Of a DNA stretch of 17,962 nucleotides, positions 1-7,894 are shown piece by piece; within the stretch, counting starts at the first letter, position 1, and every line of letters starts with the position of its first letter. Location: NCBI GenBank assembly GCA_028874675.1, contig JAPPJA010000469.1:1-17962 (forward strand), given 5' to 3'. The stretch is from Chloroflexota bacterium (GTDB lineage: Bacteria; Chloroflexota; Dehalococcoidia; Lucifugimonadales; UBA3495). Made by a program: the position numbers and the translations under genes. The notes under the pieces are model-generated. The model saw only the letters and a list, made by a program, of their open reading frames with translations, ran no database searches and was not told where the DNA came from.

Positions 1-2
1 GC

Positions 3-77
3 ATGGCCATGCGCCCCTACGAAGTCGGGGATATGACGGGTGTATGGGCAGGCACTTCCCTCAACTCCGAACGGTAG
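3..77 (+). CDS. Possible 3' end of an upstream gene (partial)
   Basis: An open frame enters from the window edge and ends with TAG at 75-77. It reads MAMRPYEVGDMTGVW and so on for 24 residues, which looks more like protein than the other two plus frames, both of which contain stops. It may be the C-terminus of a gene cut by the window edge. The family is not recognised, and at this length it could be chance. Confidence 0.25.
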   Translation: MAMRPYEVGDMTGVWAGTSLNSER

Positions 78-78
78 C

Positions 79-116
79 CACGGGCCCTGAAGCTTGACAG
101 CAATTTTGGCCCCGTG
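79..116 (+). other. Imperfect inverted repeat upstream of hrcA
   Basis: CACGGGCC at 79-86 pairs with GGCCCCGTG at 108-116, with one bulged C and a 21-nt loop. The loop holds a consensus TTGACA at 94-99. It may be a weak terminator of the preceding gene or an operator around a -35 box. It is not a CIRCE element: TTAGCACTC and GAGTGCTAA are absent. Confidence 0.3.
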
Positions 117-195
117 CTACTTTCCGAAAACAGTTTGCGCCTTGCTTGACCCCGGCCCTGGCTGCTGGCGAATCTGCAGTCTCGGCAGAATCGTA

Positions 196-201
196 TATAA
201 T
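196..201 (+). promoter_or_regulatory. Candidate -10 box of hrcA
   Basis: A perfect TATAAT lies 35 nt before the ATG at 237. The hexamer 17 nt upstream (TCTGCA at 173-178) is a poor -35. An alternative promoter uses TTGACA at 94-99 with a weak TACTTT at 118-123. No CIRCE operator is visible near either. Confidence 0.4.
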
Positions 202-236
202 CGTTGTAATACCCGGTTGGCTTTTTGGGAATTGCC

Positions 237-1274
237 ATGCTTACCCAACGCGCTGGCAGCGTATTGAACATACTGGTAAACGAGTACATCTCCACCGCCA
301 ACCCCGTGGCGTCAGACGAGATTGCCAGGCTGTCCCCCACCAGGGTGAGTTCCGCGACCGTCCGCAACGCCATGTCCCTGCTTGCCGAGGAGGGTTACAT
401 CTCCAGGCCCCACGTATCCGCCGGCGCCGTGCCCCTGGACCGGGGTTACCGATACCACGTGGAAACCCTGGAGGAGGTCCCTCCACTCCCCGAGAGCGTC
501 CGTCAGCAGATACATCAGGACTTCGACCGCTCCGATGCCGACCTGGCCGAGTTGAGCCGCCGGTGCGCCCTTATCCTGTCGCGCATCACCACCAACATGG
601 CCATCGTCACCGTGCCCCAGGCCAGGATGCCCCGCGTCAGGCACATCCAGCTGGTTTACCTGGACGAGTATTCGGCCCTGCTGATTCTGGTGCTGCAGGA
701 CGCCCGCCTGCTCCGCCGCTTGCTTACCCTGGATGAACCCGTTGACCAGGACGTCCTGAACCAGTCCGCCAACTACCTTAGCGACCGTTTCAGCGGCCAG
801 AGCCTGCCCGAAATCGAAGGGGTTTCCGGAGACCTGGGGCCCATATCGGAACGAATCCGGCAGAGTACCCTGTCGCTGCTGCGGGAAGCCGACGCCTATT
901 CGATTCCCGAACACTACGTGGACGGTCTCCGTTGGCTGTTGAACCAACCGGAAATGGCCCAGGGCAGCCAGGCCCGGGAACTGGTGGAGCTGCTGGAAGA
1001 ACAGGTTCTGCTGGACAGCCTTCTGTCCGAGCAGCCCGAAACCGGCGATATTGCCGTCTTCATTGGCGGCGAAAACATGGAGGAACCGCTGCGCCCCTTT
1101 GGCGTCATCCTGTGCCAGTACGGCATACCCCAGCACGCCAGCGGCACCATCTGCGTCATAGGTCCCACCCGCATGAGCTACGCCGGCGCCATCAGCGGCG
1201 TGGGCTTCCTCTCCTCTCTGATGAGCCGCCTGGTGCTGGAACTTTACGGCGGCCGGCCCGGCGCCGGTCAGTAG
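237..1274 (+). CDS. hrcA: Heat-inducible transcription repressor HrcA
   Basis: HrcA represses class I heat-shock genes by binding CIRCE operators. The N-terminal winged-helix part is clear: LTQRAGSVLNILVNEYIST at residues 2-20, VSSATVRNAM at 37-46 and SAGAVPLDRGYRYHV at 61-75. The family usually has SAGRIPT at the last motif, so Arg is Ala and Thr is Leu here. The C-terminal signature GPTRMSYAGAISGV starts at residue 309. At 345 residues it has full family length. The ATG at 237 is preferred over an in-frame TTG at 225 because the family begins right before the LT motif; the ribosome site (GGGA at 227-230) is weak. grpE, dnaK and dnaJ do not follow; a MetX-like hydrolase comes next. The family call is firm. 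Confidence 0.93.
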   Translation: MLTQRAGSVLNILVNEYISTANPVASDEIARLSPTRVSSATVRNAMSLLAEEGYISRPHVSAGAVPLDRGYRYHVETLEEVPPLPESVRQQIHQDFDRSDADLAELSRRCALILSRITTNMAIVTVPQARMPRVRHIQLVYLDEYSALLILVLQDARLLRRLLTLDEPVDQDVLNQSANYLSDRFSGQSLPEIEGVSGDLGPISERIRQSTLSLLREADAYSIPEHYVDGLRWLLNQPEMAQGSQARELVELLEEQVLLDSLLSEQPETGDIAVFIGGENMEEPLRPFGVILCQYGIPQHASGTICVIGPTRMSYAGAISGVGFLSSLMSRLVLELYGGRPGAGQ

Positions 1275-1421
1275 CCGCTGCCCCGGTTGCGCCTCCACCT
1301 GCTCCCTGCTGCACCCATTAGCATCGACCGCCGCCTGGCCAAATCTTGCGGCCGTCCCTTCCCATAGTCATTGCGGAGGACTAGGATAGGGACAATCACT
1401 CGATTGACCCGGGGAGGCAGT

Positions 1422-2435
1422 ATGACCGACTACCAGCTCTTTGAACTCGGTGATGTGGATTTGCAGTGCGGGCTGCGATTGCGAGGCGCGCGCCTGGCCT
1501 ACCAGACTTACGGGGAATTGAACTCCCGCCGGGACAACGCCATCGTCTTCCCCACCTTCTTCTCGTCCCGCCACGAGGCCAACGAACCCATGATTGGCCC
1601 GGGCATGGCCCTGGACCCCTCCCGCTACTTCATCATCGTCCCCTGCCTCTTCGGCAATGGCCTCTCCTCCTCCCCCAGCAACACGCCCGAGCCCTACGAC
1701 CGGGCCCGGTTCCCCCTGGTCAGCTACTACGATAACATCAGCTTCCAGCGTCGCCTGGTAACCGAACAGTTCGGAATCGAGCGGCTTCCCCTGGTCTGCG
1801 GCTTTTCCATGGGGGCCCAGCAGACCTTTCACTGGGGCGCCTTGTATCCGGATATGGTGGAGCGCATTGCTCCCTGGTGTGGATCAGCCCGCACCTCCCG
1901 CCATAACCACGTCTTCCTGGAGGGAGTGAAGGCAGCCCTCTGCGCCGACGCCGCCTGGAACAACGGCTGGTACGATTCTCCGCCCACCAAGGGCTTGCGG
2001 GCCATGTCCCGGGTTTACGCTGGCTGGGCCCCATCCCAGGCCTTCTACCGGGAGAAGGTGTACCTGGACCTGGGCTTCTCTTCCCTGGAGGACTACCTCA
2101 TCACCGCATGGGAGGGCAGGTACCTCCAGCTGGACGCCAACGACATCCTGGCCATGGTGGCCACCTGGCAGGCCGGCGACATCAGCGACAACCCCCTCTA
2201 CCAGGGCGACTTCGAGAAGGCGTTGGGTTCAATCAAGGCCCGCGCCTTCGTTATGCCCTCCCGCACCGACCAGTACTTTCCGCCCGAGGACAACGAGGTT
2301 GAGGTCGGCCTGATGCCCAATGCCGAGCTGCGCCCCATCGAGACCATCTGGGGCCACACCGGCGGCGGCCCCGGCCGAAACCCCGTGGACACCGCCTTCA
2401 TTGACCGGCAGCTGAAGGAGCTGCTGGCTTCCTGA
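1422..2435 (+). CDS. MetX-like alpha/beta hydrolase (homoserine O-acetyltransferase family)
   Basis: This 337-residue alpha/beta-hydrolase resembles homoserine O-acyltransferases. Visible marks are the N-terminal YQTYGELNSRRDNAIVF (residues 28-44), the nucleophile elbow CGFSMGAQQ with Ser129, the acid loop SRTDQYFPPED with Asp283, and the catalytic histidine in GHTGGG (His312). True MetX proteins usually have GGSMGG at the elbow and GHDAFL at the histidine. This is therefore probably a related acyltransferase or hydrolase rather than a proven methionine enzyme. The ATG at 1422 has GGGGAGG at 1411-1417; an in-frame TTG at 1371 lacks such support. It follows hrcA in the same direction after about 147 nt and ends 15 nt before a convergent MFS gene. 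The substrate is unknown. Confidence 0.88.
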   Translation: MTDYQLFELGDVDLQCGLRLRGARLAYQTYGELNSRRDNAIVFPTFFSSRHEANEPMIGPGMALDPSRYFIIVPCLFGNGLSSSPSNTPEPYDRARFPLVSYYDNISFQRRLVTEQFGIERLPLVCGFSMGAQQTFHWGALYPDMVERIAPWCGSARTSRHNHVFLEGVKAALCADAAWNNGWYDSPPTKGLRAMSRVYAGWAPSQAFYREKVYLDLGFSSLEDYLITAWEGRYLQLDANDILAMVATWQAGDISDNPLYQGDFEKALGSIKARAFVMPSRTDQYFPPEDNEVEVGLMPNAELRPIETIWGHTGGGPGRNPVDTAFIDRQLKELLAS

Positions 2436-2450
2436 TGTGACGGAAACCCC

Positions 2451-3698
2451 TTAAACCTCCAGACGCCGCAGCGTGGGCCGCAGGATGGCCAGCCACAGGG
2501 TGAAGGCAAAGCAGATGATCGCCCCGCCGCCCAGGGCCACCGGCCAGCTTACCAGGTCGGCCACCAGCGCCATGGGCAGGGACCCAATGAACATGAAACC
2601 GGCGGAAACGTACCACAGGCTCATCACCCGCCCCTGAAGCTCCTGGGGCACCGAGAGCTGCAGCACTGTGGTCCCCAGGGAAATGTAGCCAATGCTGCCC
2701 ATCCCCACAAATAGCAGAATGGCCCAGGATACCCAGAACCAGTGCGACCAGGCGAAGGCAAACAGGGCTACCTCAAACAGCAGCAACGCTCCGATCAACA
2801 GCAGGTTCTTCTTCCTGAAATTGCCCAGCATCGCCAGCGCCACGTTGGCCAGCAGCGAACCGACTCCCGCGGCGGTGATCAGCAGTCCCGCCTCGCCGGC
2901 GGTGGCCTCCAGCACTTCCCTGGCGAAGGCGGGCATAACCTGCACGTGGGGCATCCCGAAAAACCCGAAGGCGAAACCTATCCCGACGATGGTGAAGACC
3001 AGCGGGGTCTTGCCGAAATAAACCAGGCCGTCCCTCAGGGCTCCCAGGATATTCGTGCGACGGTCCTGCGCATCCTGGACGAAGCCGCGTATCATCAGCA
3101 CGCAGCTGGCGGCCCCCAGGTAGCACCCGGCATTGACGAAGAGGGCTGGCCCGAGGCCCAGCAGGTCAATGACGAACCCGGCCACCGCCGGCCCGATGAT
3201 GCGGCCTGCATTCATTACGGCGGCATTCAGCACCACCGCGTTCATAATGTCTTCCCGCTCCACCAGGTTGACCACCATGGCCAGGCGGGTCGGCATGTTT
3301 ATGGCATGCAATGTCCCCAGCAGGAAGGAGGCGACGTAGATCTGCCAGACGGCCACCAGGTCGGTCACCGTCAGCGCAGCCACCACAAACATAATCACGG
3401 TGACGCCGAACTGGGAGAAGAGCAGCAGCTTCCGCCGGTTTACGCGGTCGGCGAAAATGCCGCCAAACAGCACCAGGGTAAGGTTGGGTATGCCGTAGAA
3501 GAAGATGGTAAGGCCCAACTGCGAGGTTGAACCGGTCAGGTCCAGCACCAGCCAGCCCAGGATGAGAAACTGCATTCCCTGGGCCACGGCCTGCCCCGAG
3601 GTGCTCACCCAGAACCAGCGGAAGTTGGGGTAGCGAAGGGCCCGCATGCTGGGAAGGTGGGGAGTTACCGCCCGTACAATGGCCTTCACCTGGGCCAT
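2451..3698 (-). CDS. MFS transporter, DHA3/EntS-like exporter
   Basis: This is a 415-residue inner-membrane carrier with roughly 12 hydrophobic segments, the normal size for the family. The MFS motif A between TM2 and TM3 is intact: GGIFADRVNRRK at residues 79-90. The start of TM1 (LRYPNFRWFWVSTSGQ, 21-36) and the ELQGRVMSLW segment near the C-terminus are typical of MFS_3 / DHA3 exporters such as enterobactin exporter EntS and macrolide exporters. Function is probably drug or small-molecule efflux, with unknown substrate. The ATG at 3698 has AGGA six nt upstream. It lies downstream of the toxin-antitoxin pair on the same strand (92-nt gap) and is convergent with the hydrolase. A second protein of the same family is at 9958-11271. 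Confidence 0.9.
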   Translation of the reverse strand: MAQVKAIVRAVTPHLPSMRALRYPNFRWFWVSTSGQAVAQGMQFLILGWLVLDLTGSTSQLGLTIFFYGIPNLTLVLFGGIFADRVNRRKLLLFSQFGVTVIMFVVAALTVTDLVAVWQIYVASFLLGTLHAINMPTRLAMVVNLVEREDIMNAVVLNAAVMNAGRIIGPAVAGFVIDLLGLGPALFVNAGCYLGAASCVLMIRGFVQDAQDRRTNILGALRDGLVYFGKTPLVFTIVGIGFAFGFFGMPHVQVMPAFAREVLEATAGEAGLLITAAGVGSLLANVALAMLGNFRKKNLLLIGALLLFEVALFAFAWSHWFWVSWAILLFVGMGSIGYISLGTTVLQLSVPQELQGRVMSLWYVSAGFMFIGSLPMALVADLVSWPVALGGGAIICFAFTLWLAILRPTLRRLEV

Positions 3699-3790
3699 TC
3701 AGGTTCCTGATCGGAAGTTATGCACCGATCATCGTCCTTTCTTGAAACTACATGGTACGAAACCACAAGATCATTCCGTGGCAGGATCGC

Positions 3791-4045
3791 TTACGATGAA
3801 ACCAGTCTTTGATACTCTTCGTGGCTGCCGATCCATACCCAGATAAAGTCCTCCCCATCCTGTACAGCGAGGGCTCTGTAAGATCTCCCCACTCTAACCG
3901 ACCAGTACGGACCAACTTTCTTGAATTGAAGGGAAGGATACCGGGGATCTTCTTTGAGTACTTGAAAGTTCCGGTGAGCAAGTCTTTGCACGTATGCAGG
4001 CAAGCGAGCAAGATAAGCTCTGAAGTCGGGGGTGGTTCGAAGCAC
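3791..4045 (-). CDS. RelE/ParE-superfamily toxin
   Basis: This 84-residue protein has the compact RelE-fold pattern: an N-terminal helical part, then FKKVGPYWSVRVGRSYRALA (residues 41-60) and WVWIGSHEEYQRL (69-81). These match small toxins annotated as RelE/ParE-like or plasmid stabilisation proteins. By family it would be an mRNA-cleaving or gyrase-poisoning toxin; the sequence alone does not say which. Its GTG start overlaps the antitoxin stop by one base (TAGTG), so the two are translationally coupled. The pair looks AT-richer than the flanking genes, which suggests horizontal acquisition. Confidence in the toxin-antitoxin call rests on both members matching. Confidence 0.82.
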   Translation of the reverse strand: MLRTTPDFRAYLARLPAYVQRLAHRNFQVLKEDPRYPSLQFKKVGPYWSVRVGRSYRALAVQDGEDFIWVWIGSHEEYQRLVSS

Positions 4046-4245
4046 TATAAGTCTTTCAATGTACCAGCCGACTTGGCCCGCCGTGCCTCCGCCATCAGGA
4101 AGTCCAGCTTACCGCTCGCTGCGTCCAATTCAATCTGGCGGTCCCATTCCTGTTCCTCAAGTTCATGCAGCCAGGCAATAATCTGGTCATACTCGCTTTT
4201 CGGAAGACTCAATATAGCCTGCTTGATTTCTGTTACGGTTGCCAT
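4045..4245 (-). CDS. Antitoxin of the RelE/ParE-like pair
   Basis: This is a 66-residue acidic protein rich in helix-formers. The EEQEWDRQIELDAASGKLDFL segment (its first 20 residues start at residue 30) recalls antitoxins paired with this RelE-like toxin type, where the EWDRQI...GKLDFL part is thought to wrap the toxin. No DNA-binding domain is obvious, although the N-terminal 30 residues (MATVTEIKQAILSLPKSEYD) could be a small helical dimerisation module. The ATG at 4245 has GGAGGGG five nt upstream. Antitoxin precedes toxin, the usual order, and a perfect TATAAT lies just upstream at 4274-4279. Confidence 0.8.
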   Translation of the reverse strand: MATVTEIKQAILSLPKSEYDQIIAWLHELEEQEWDRQIELDAASGKLDFLMAEARRAKSAGTLKDL

Positions 4246-4273
4246 TGCCGCCCCTCCAAGTCTCTCGGAAACG

Positions 4274-4279
4274 ATTATA
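4274..4279 (-). promoter_or_regulatory. -10 box of the toxin-antitoxin operon
   Basis: Read on the minus strand this is TATAAT, 28 nt before the antitoxin ATG, giving a leader of about 20 nt. No good TTGACA lies 16-18 nt upstream; TTGCCT is present but with a 13-nt spacer. The weak -35 would fit autoregulated expression. Confidence 0.5.
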
Positions 4280-4480
4280 GCGCAAGCAAGCCAGGCAAAG
4301 CTGCTTTACCTGGCGATCAAGGGAATGCTGCTGTCCCGTGGTACCTAAGCAGTTCTGCGCTACGGTTACGACATCTGGCATCCCGCTGTCGCCGGTGCTA
4401 TTCTCTCCGGCAAATGTACTTGACCTGGGAATATTTCTGGGCAAAACCCCCAACCGGAAAACCCGGACAGGAGGCTACCA

Positions 4481-5518
4481 ATGGCTGAAGAACCCATACG
4501 CGTAGGACTTATTGGAGCCGGTGGAAACGTGCGCAACCGGCACATCCCCGGATTCCAGGGCGTGGAAGACTGCGAACTGGTGGCCGTGGCCAACCGCAGC
4601 ATAGAGTCAGGCCGGGCCATCGCCGACCAGTACAACATCCCCCGGGTCTATGGAAACTGGCGGGAACTGCTGGAGGACGAGGACATCAACGCCGTCTGCA
4701 TCGGCACCTGGCCCTACACCCACCGCACCATGACCCTGGCAGCCCTGGAGGCCGGCAAGCACGTGCTTACCGAGGCCCGCATGGCCTCCACCGCCGAAGA
4801 GGCCCGCGACATGCTCAGGGCTTCCCTGGACCACCCGGAACTGGTCTGCCAGCTTACGCCAACCTCCACCAGCTACACCATCGACAACGTGCTGAAGCGC
4901 CTCATAGACGGGGGCCACCTGGGCGAACTGCTGTCGGTGGACTTTACCTCCCTCCAGAACAACTTTGCCGACATTAACGGCCCGCTGCACTGGCGCCACG
5001 ACCGCGCCCTCAGCGGCCACAACACCCTCAACATCGGGGCCTCCTACGAGTCCATGATGCGCTGGCTGGGACGCGGCAACCGGGTCATGGCCATGTCCAG
5101 AATCAACGTCCCCTACCGCCGCGACGAGAACGGCAACCTTACCTCGGTTACCATCCCCGACCATGTGGACATTCTCTACGAACTGGCCAACGGCGCCCAG
5201 GTGCACATGCAGATGAGCGCCACGTCGGGATTGAACGGCGGCAGCCACGTCTGGATGTTCGGCACGGAAGGTACTATCCACGTCGATCCCCAGCGCAGGG
5301 TGTGGGCCGGCAAACGCGGCGATTCGGAACTGACCGAGGTGCCCAACCCGCCCGAATCCCAGGCCAGGTACCGCGTTGAGGAACAGTTCACCAACGCCAT
5401 CCGGGGCAGGGAGAAGGTGGATATGGTGGCCTTCGAAACGGGCGTCCACTACATGGAATGGACGGAAGCCGTGCACCGCAGCGCCCAGGAGGGGCGGGCG
5501 GTTTATTTGCCGTTGTAG
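4481..5518 (+). CDS. Gfo/Idh/MocA-family protein with altered catalytic motifs
   Basis: This 345-residue protein has an N-terminal Rossmann domain (RVGLIGAGGNVRNRHIPG, residues 7-24, a dinucleotide-binding loop) and a C-terminal oxidoreductase alpha/beta domain. The family normally oxidises sugars, inositols or related polyols with NAD(P). The residues that usually do this are changed: the EKP motif reads EAR at 98-100, so the catalytic lysine is Ala99. The downstream D-x-G-x-H-x-x-D motif reads NIGASYES at 184-191, so Asp and His are lost. It may be a clade with different chemistry or a non-catalytic member. The start is well supported: AGGAGG at 4469-4474, six nt before the ATG. It stands alone on its strand with no obvious operon partner. 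Confidence 0.88.
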   Translation: MAEEPIRVGLIGAGGNVRNRHIPGFQGVEDCELVAVANRSIESGRAIADQYNIPRVYGNWRELLEDEDINAVCIGTWPYTHRTMTLAALEAGKHVLTEARMASTAEEARDMLRASLDHPELVCQLTPTSTSYTIDNVLKRLIDGGHLGELLSVDFTSLQNNFADINGPLHWRHDRALSGHNTLNIGASYESMMRWLGRGNRVMAMSRINVPYRRDENGNLTSVTIPDHVDILYELANGAQVHMQMSATSGLNGGSHVWMFGTEGTIHVDPQRRVWAGKRGDSELTEVPNPPESQARYRVEEQFTNAIRGREKVDMVAFETGVHYMEWTEAVHRSAQEGRAVYLPL

Positions 5519-5733
5519 GGGAGAGACGTTCTAACTGTCGTCTCCTCATCCCAAGCGTGGTTTGTAATTCTCTCAAAGTGCTACATTGGATCTTATTTAC
5601 GCCGAACAGCATCTGTTTGCGCTGAAATGATATTGACAGCTAATGGACACCTTACGATGCTTGTATAGCAGTAAATATAGGCAAAGCAAGTGAGAAGGTA
5701 AGGGCAACCAACTGGGTTAGACACGAGGTAGAC

Positions 5734-5970
5734 ATGGAAGTGGTTTCAGACGTGATAAGTGGGTGGCTACCCCCTGTCATCGCGATTTTCGCCATCCTGG
5801 GCTTGATGTACGAGCTACATCGCGACCTGCGTTCGGACTTGCTAGCTGAAATAGCCAAGAACCGGCAGGAAATGTTGGAGGGCAAGCAGGAGATTCTGGA
5901 CCACTTCCACTCTCATATCCACAATTCGGGATCAGGCGAGGTTCTTTTGCGTGCCCTGGCTAACAGGTAG
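5734..5970 (+). CDS. Small single-span membrane protein
   Basis: This is a 78-residue protein with one hydrophobic span near the N-terminus (GWLPPVIAIFAILGLMY, residues 10-26), followed by a charged helical region (LRSDLLAEIAKNRQEMLEGK) and a histidine-rich DHFHSHIH segment at 56-63. The layout recalls small holin- or MbtI-like accessory proteins, but no family is recognised. The ATG has GAGG five nt upstream. A TTGACA at 5633-5638 lies about 100 nt before it, with no good -10 at normal spacing. It is 11 nt upstream of the next gene and probably cotranscribed. Both genes look AT-richer than their neighbours. Confidence 0.6.
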   Translation: MEVVSDVISGWLPPVIAIFAILGLMYELHRDLRSDLLAEIAKNRQEMLEGKQEILDHFHSHIHNSGSGEVLLRALANR

Positions 5971-5981
5971 GGAAGGTTGGA

Positions 5982-6209
5982 ATGAATGAAGAGCAACTCC
6001 GGCAGCATTTCGCCGGTCAAGCCCTGGCAGGCATTCTATCGTCGCCCAGATGGTCGTCAGCTCTGTTAGATATGAAATCGGAAGGCGGCAATGTGGATCG
6101 CGATGCTAAAGAAGTTATGAGCACTCTGGCAGGAATGGCGTGGAACATCGCCGAAGCGATGATGGTTGAAGGACGGGAGAGGGGACACATAGAGGTCGGT
6201 GACAGGTGA
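5982..6209 (+). CDS. Small hypothetical protein, phage-accessory-like
   Basis: This is a 75-residue soluble protein. The start EEQLRQHFAGQALAGILSS (residues 3-21) and the end LAGMAWNIAEAMMVEGRER resemble small proteins common in phages and prophages, where an R-x-x-FAGQALAG motif is followed by an alanine-rich A-x-x-IA-x-AM helix. Their function is unknown. The start is supported by GGAAGG five nt upstream of the ATG. It follows the small membrane protein with an 11-nt gap, so they form a two-gene unit. No integrase, capsid or other phage gene is nearby; the pair may be a remnant or a recent insertion. Confidence 0.6.
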   Translation: MNEEQLRQHFAGQALAGILSSPRWSSALLDMKSEGGNVDRDAKEVMSTLAGMAWNIAEAMMVEGRERGHIEVGDR

Positions 6210-6413
6210 CGAGGCAGGTCACCCCCATTATGGCATCATAAGTCTCTACTGCTTCTCTCTCGGCATCCCTTGTATGCCGCCGCCTTTCACCCAAATTTAC
6301 TGGAGGGTACTCAGCTAACCTGGACTGCGCATTACCCCAACTGACCTCAACGATCAACTCCCACAAAGAGCCTAACCCGACTTGTCATAGCCGCGAAAGG
6401 TGCGACTCTTAGA

Positions 6414-7796
6414 TCACGTAGCCGCCGGCGAAGCCTCCGCCTCCCTGGGCAGCGAGTCCTCCCAGTTGGGAATCAGCACCCGCGACGTCGGCTCCAGCAG
6501 GCCGATGAACAGCACGCCGGCCAGGCTGGCCACTATGGATATGACCCACGCCAGGTCGTAGGACCCGCCGCCCAGGGTGATGAATCCCAGCAGTTCCAGC
6601 GGCGCGCCATCGTTCAGGCGGAAGTCGTAAATCAGCCCTCCGATCAACCCTCCGGCCGCCATGCCAAAGCCGGACCCCAGGTGCTGGAATCCGAAGATGG
6701 AACGCACCGGCCCCATTCCGTAGTACTGACGGTTGGCAATGAGGAAGGCGGACATCTCCCCGCCAAACCCGATTCCGAAAAGGGCGGCAAAAACGTAGAA
6801 CTGCCACGCGCTCTGGGTCCAGAAGAGCATCAGAACCGTCACGCCCTGAAGGAAATAGGGCAACACCATGGCCGTCTTCGCGCCCCACCGGTCGGCGATG
6901 ATGGGGATGAACAGGCGACTGCTCACGCTGGTCATTGTGTAAATGGAGACAATCCACGCCGCCGCCGCCAGGGACAGCCCCTGCGTGGTGGCAAAGAACA
7001 CCACGTGCCATATGACCAGGGAGTGGCCCACACACCCCAGGAAGTGGATGAAGGGCAGGTTCCAGAAAGCCCTGGTGCGGCGCGCGTGCTGCAGGAATAC
7101 CTTGCTCCGCAGCTTGGCCGTGGCCCGGTCGGTGGGAACCGGGTTCGGGTCGTTGTCGTCGGCGCCGTAGGGCCGCATGCCCCGGTCCGCCGGTTCACTG
7201 TGGAAGAAGGCCAGCAGCGAGAACAGAATTACCCCACCCACGGCGGGAATGATCCAGAAGGCCACCTGCCACCCGGTCTGGGATACCAGCAATGCCAGGG
7301 CCGGGGCGGTAATTGACGCCCCCATGCCGCCCACCGACTGCTGGATGCCCACGGCGACCCCCAGTTTTTTCTTGAACCAGGCGGCTACGGTGGTGGGAAT
7401 GTTGACGGCGAACAGGGCCTGGGCCAGCCCCAGCAGTACGCTGTAGTAGAGGTACAGCTGCCAAAGCTGGTCCATGGTACTCAGCAGCAGCATGCCGCAG
7501 ACGTACAATGTGGCGGCCACCAGCAGGGTCTTGCGCGCGCCGTAACGGTCGCCAACCCAGCCGGCCACGGGGGAGAGCATGGCGTTGGATACGCTCCGCA
7601 ATACCTGGGCTATGATGATGGCGGTAACGCCCCAGGCGAAGTCCTGCTGCAGCACCACCAGGATTACGGCAAAAGCCTGGCTGACGAAATTGGCGGTCAC
7701 CCGCAGGACAGTGCCCATGCCCACCACCATCCAGGCATAGTGGTACTGTTCCCGCAGCGAATCTACCCGGGCTGACCAGTCGAAACTCAAGGCCAA
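6414..7796 (-). CDS. MFS transporter, monocarboxylate/oxalate-formate antiporter type
   Basis: This is a 460-residue inner-membrane carrier with about 12 hydrophobic spans. Motif A is present as GWVGDRYGARK at residues 79-89. The opening YHYAWMVVGMGTVLRV (19-34), the NIPTTVAAWFKKKLGVAVGI segment and the long charged loop in the middle resemble the MCT/OFA branch (oxalate-formate antiporter and related carriers), so an organic acid is a plausible substrate. The start is uncertain: TTG at 7796 or TTG at 7790. AAGGGG sits 8 nt before the second, which makes it slightly better. A strong minus-strand promoter at 7895-7923 gives a leader of about 90 nt. It diverges from the LLM oxidoreductase, and the pair may act on related compounds (inference). 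Confidence 0.87.
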   Translation of the reverse strand: MALSFDWSARVDSLREQYHYAWMVVGMGTVLRVTANFVSQAFAVILVVLQQDFAWGVTAIIIAQVLRSVSNAMLSPVAGWVGDRYGARKTLLVAATLYVCGMLLLSTMDQLWQLYLYYSVLLGLAQALFAVNIPTTVAAWFKKKLGVAVGIQQSVGGMGASITAPALALLVSQTGWQVAFWIIPAVGGVILFSLLAFFHSEPADRGMRPYGADDNDPNPVPTDRATAKLRSKVFLQHARRTRAFWNLPFIHFLGCVGHSLVIWHVVFFATTQGLSLAAAAWIVSIYTMTSVSSRLFIPIIADRWGAKTAMVLPYFLQGVTVLMLFWTQSAWQFYVFAALFGIGFGGEMSAFLIANRQYYGMGPVRSIFGFQHLGSGFGMAAGGLIGGLIYDFRLNDGAPLELLGFITLGGGSYDLAWVISIVASLAGVLFIGLLEPTSRVLIPNWEDSLPREAEASPAAT

Positions 7797-7894
7797 TACC
7801 CCTTTTCTGACGATAATTGACGCGCTTGCGGCGGCTGGTGTTACGGGATTCGCCGCCCTGACCCTGACCCCCTCCGAACCGGCGCAATGCGGGC

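Noticed and set aside
1..12. Perfect 12-bp palindrome GCATGGCCATGC at the window edge
   Set aside because: It lies in a possible coding tail and is too short to interpret without the flanking sequence.
312..1298. Long minus-strand frame opposite hrcA
   Set aside because: GC-rich shadow of a confidently identified HrcA.
1371..1421. Extended start of the MetX-like gene at TTG 1371
   Set aside because: The extra 17 residues are Arg/Thr-rich without family similarity, while ATG 1422 has GGGGAGG directly upstream.
2742..3530. Plus-strand 262-residue frame opposite the first MFS gene
   Set aside because: Composition rich in Gln, His and Gly, with no domain; the reverse strand encodes a clear MFS transporter.
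6115..6366. Minus-strand 83-residue frame starting MWELIVEVSWGNAQ
   Set aside because: It overlaps the small phage-like gene, has no clear ribosome site, and shows no recognised family.
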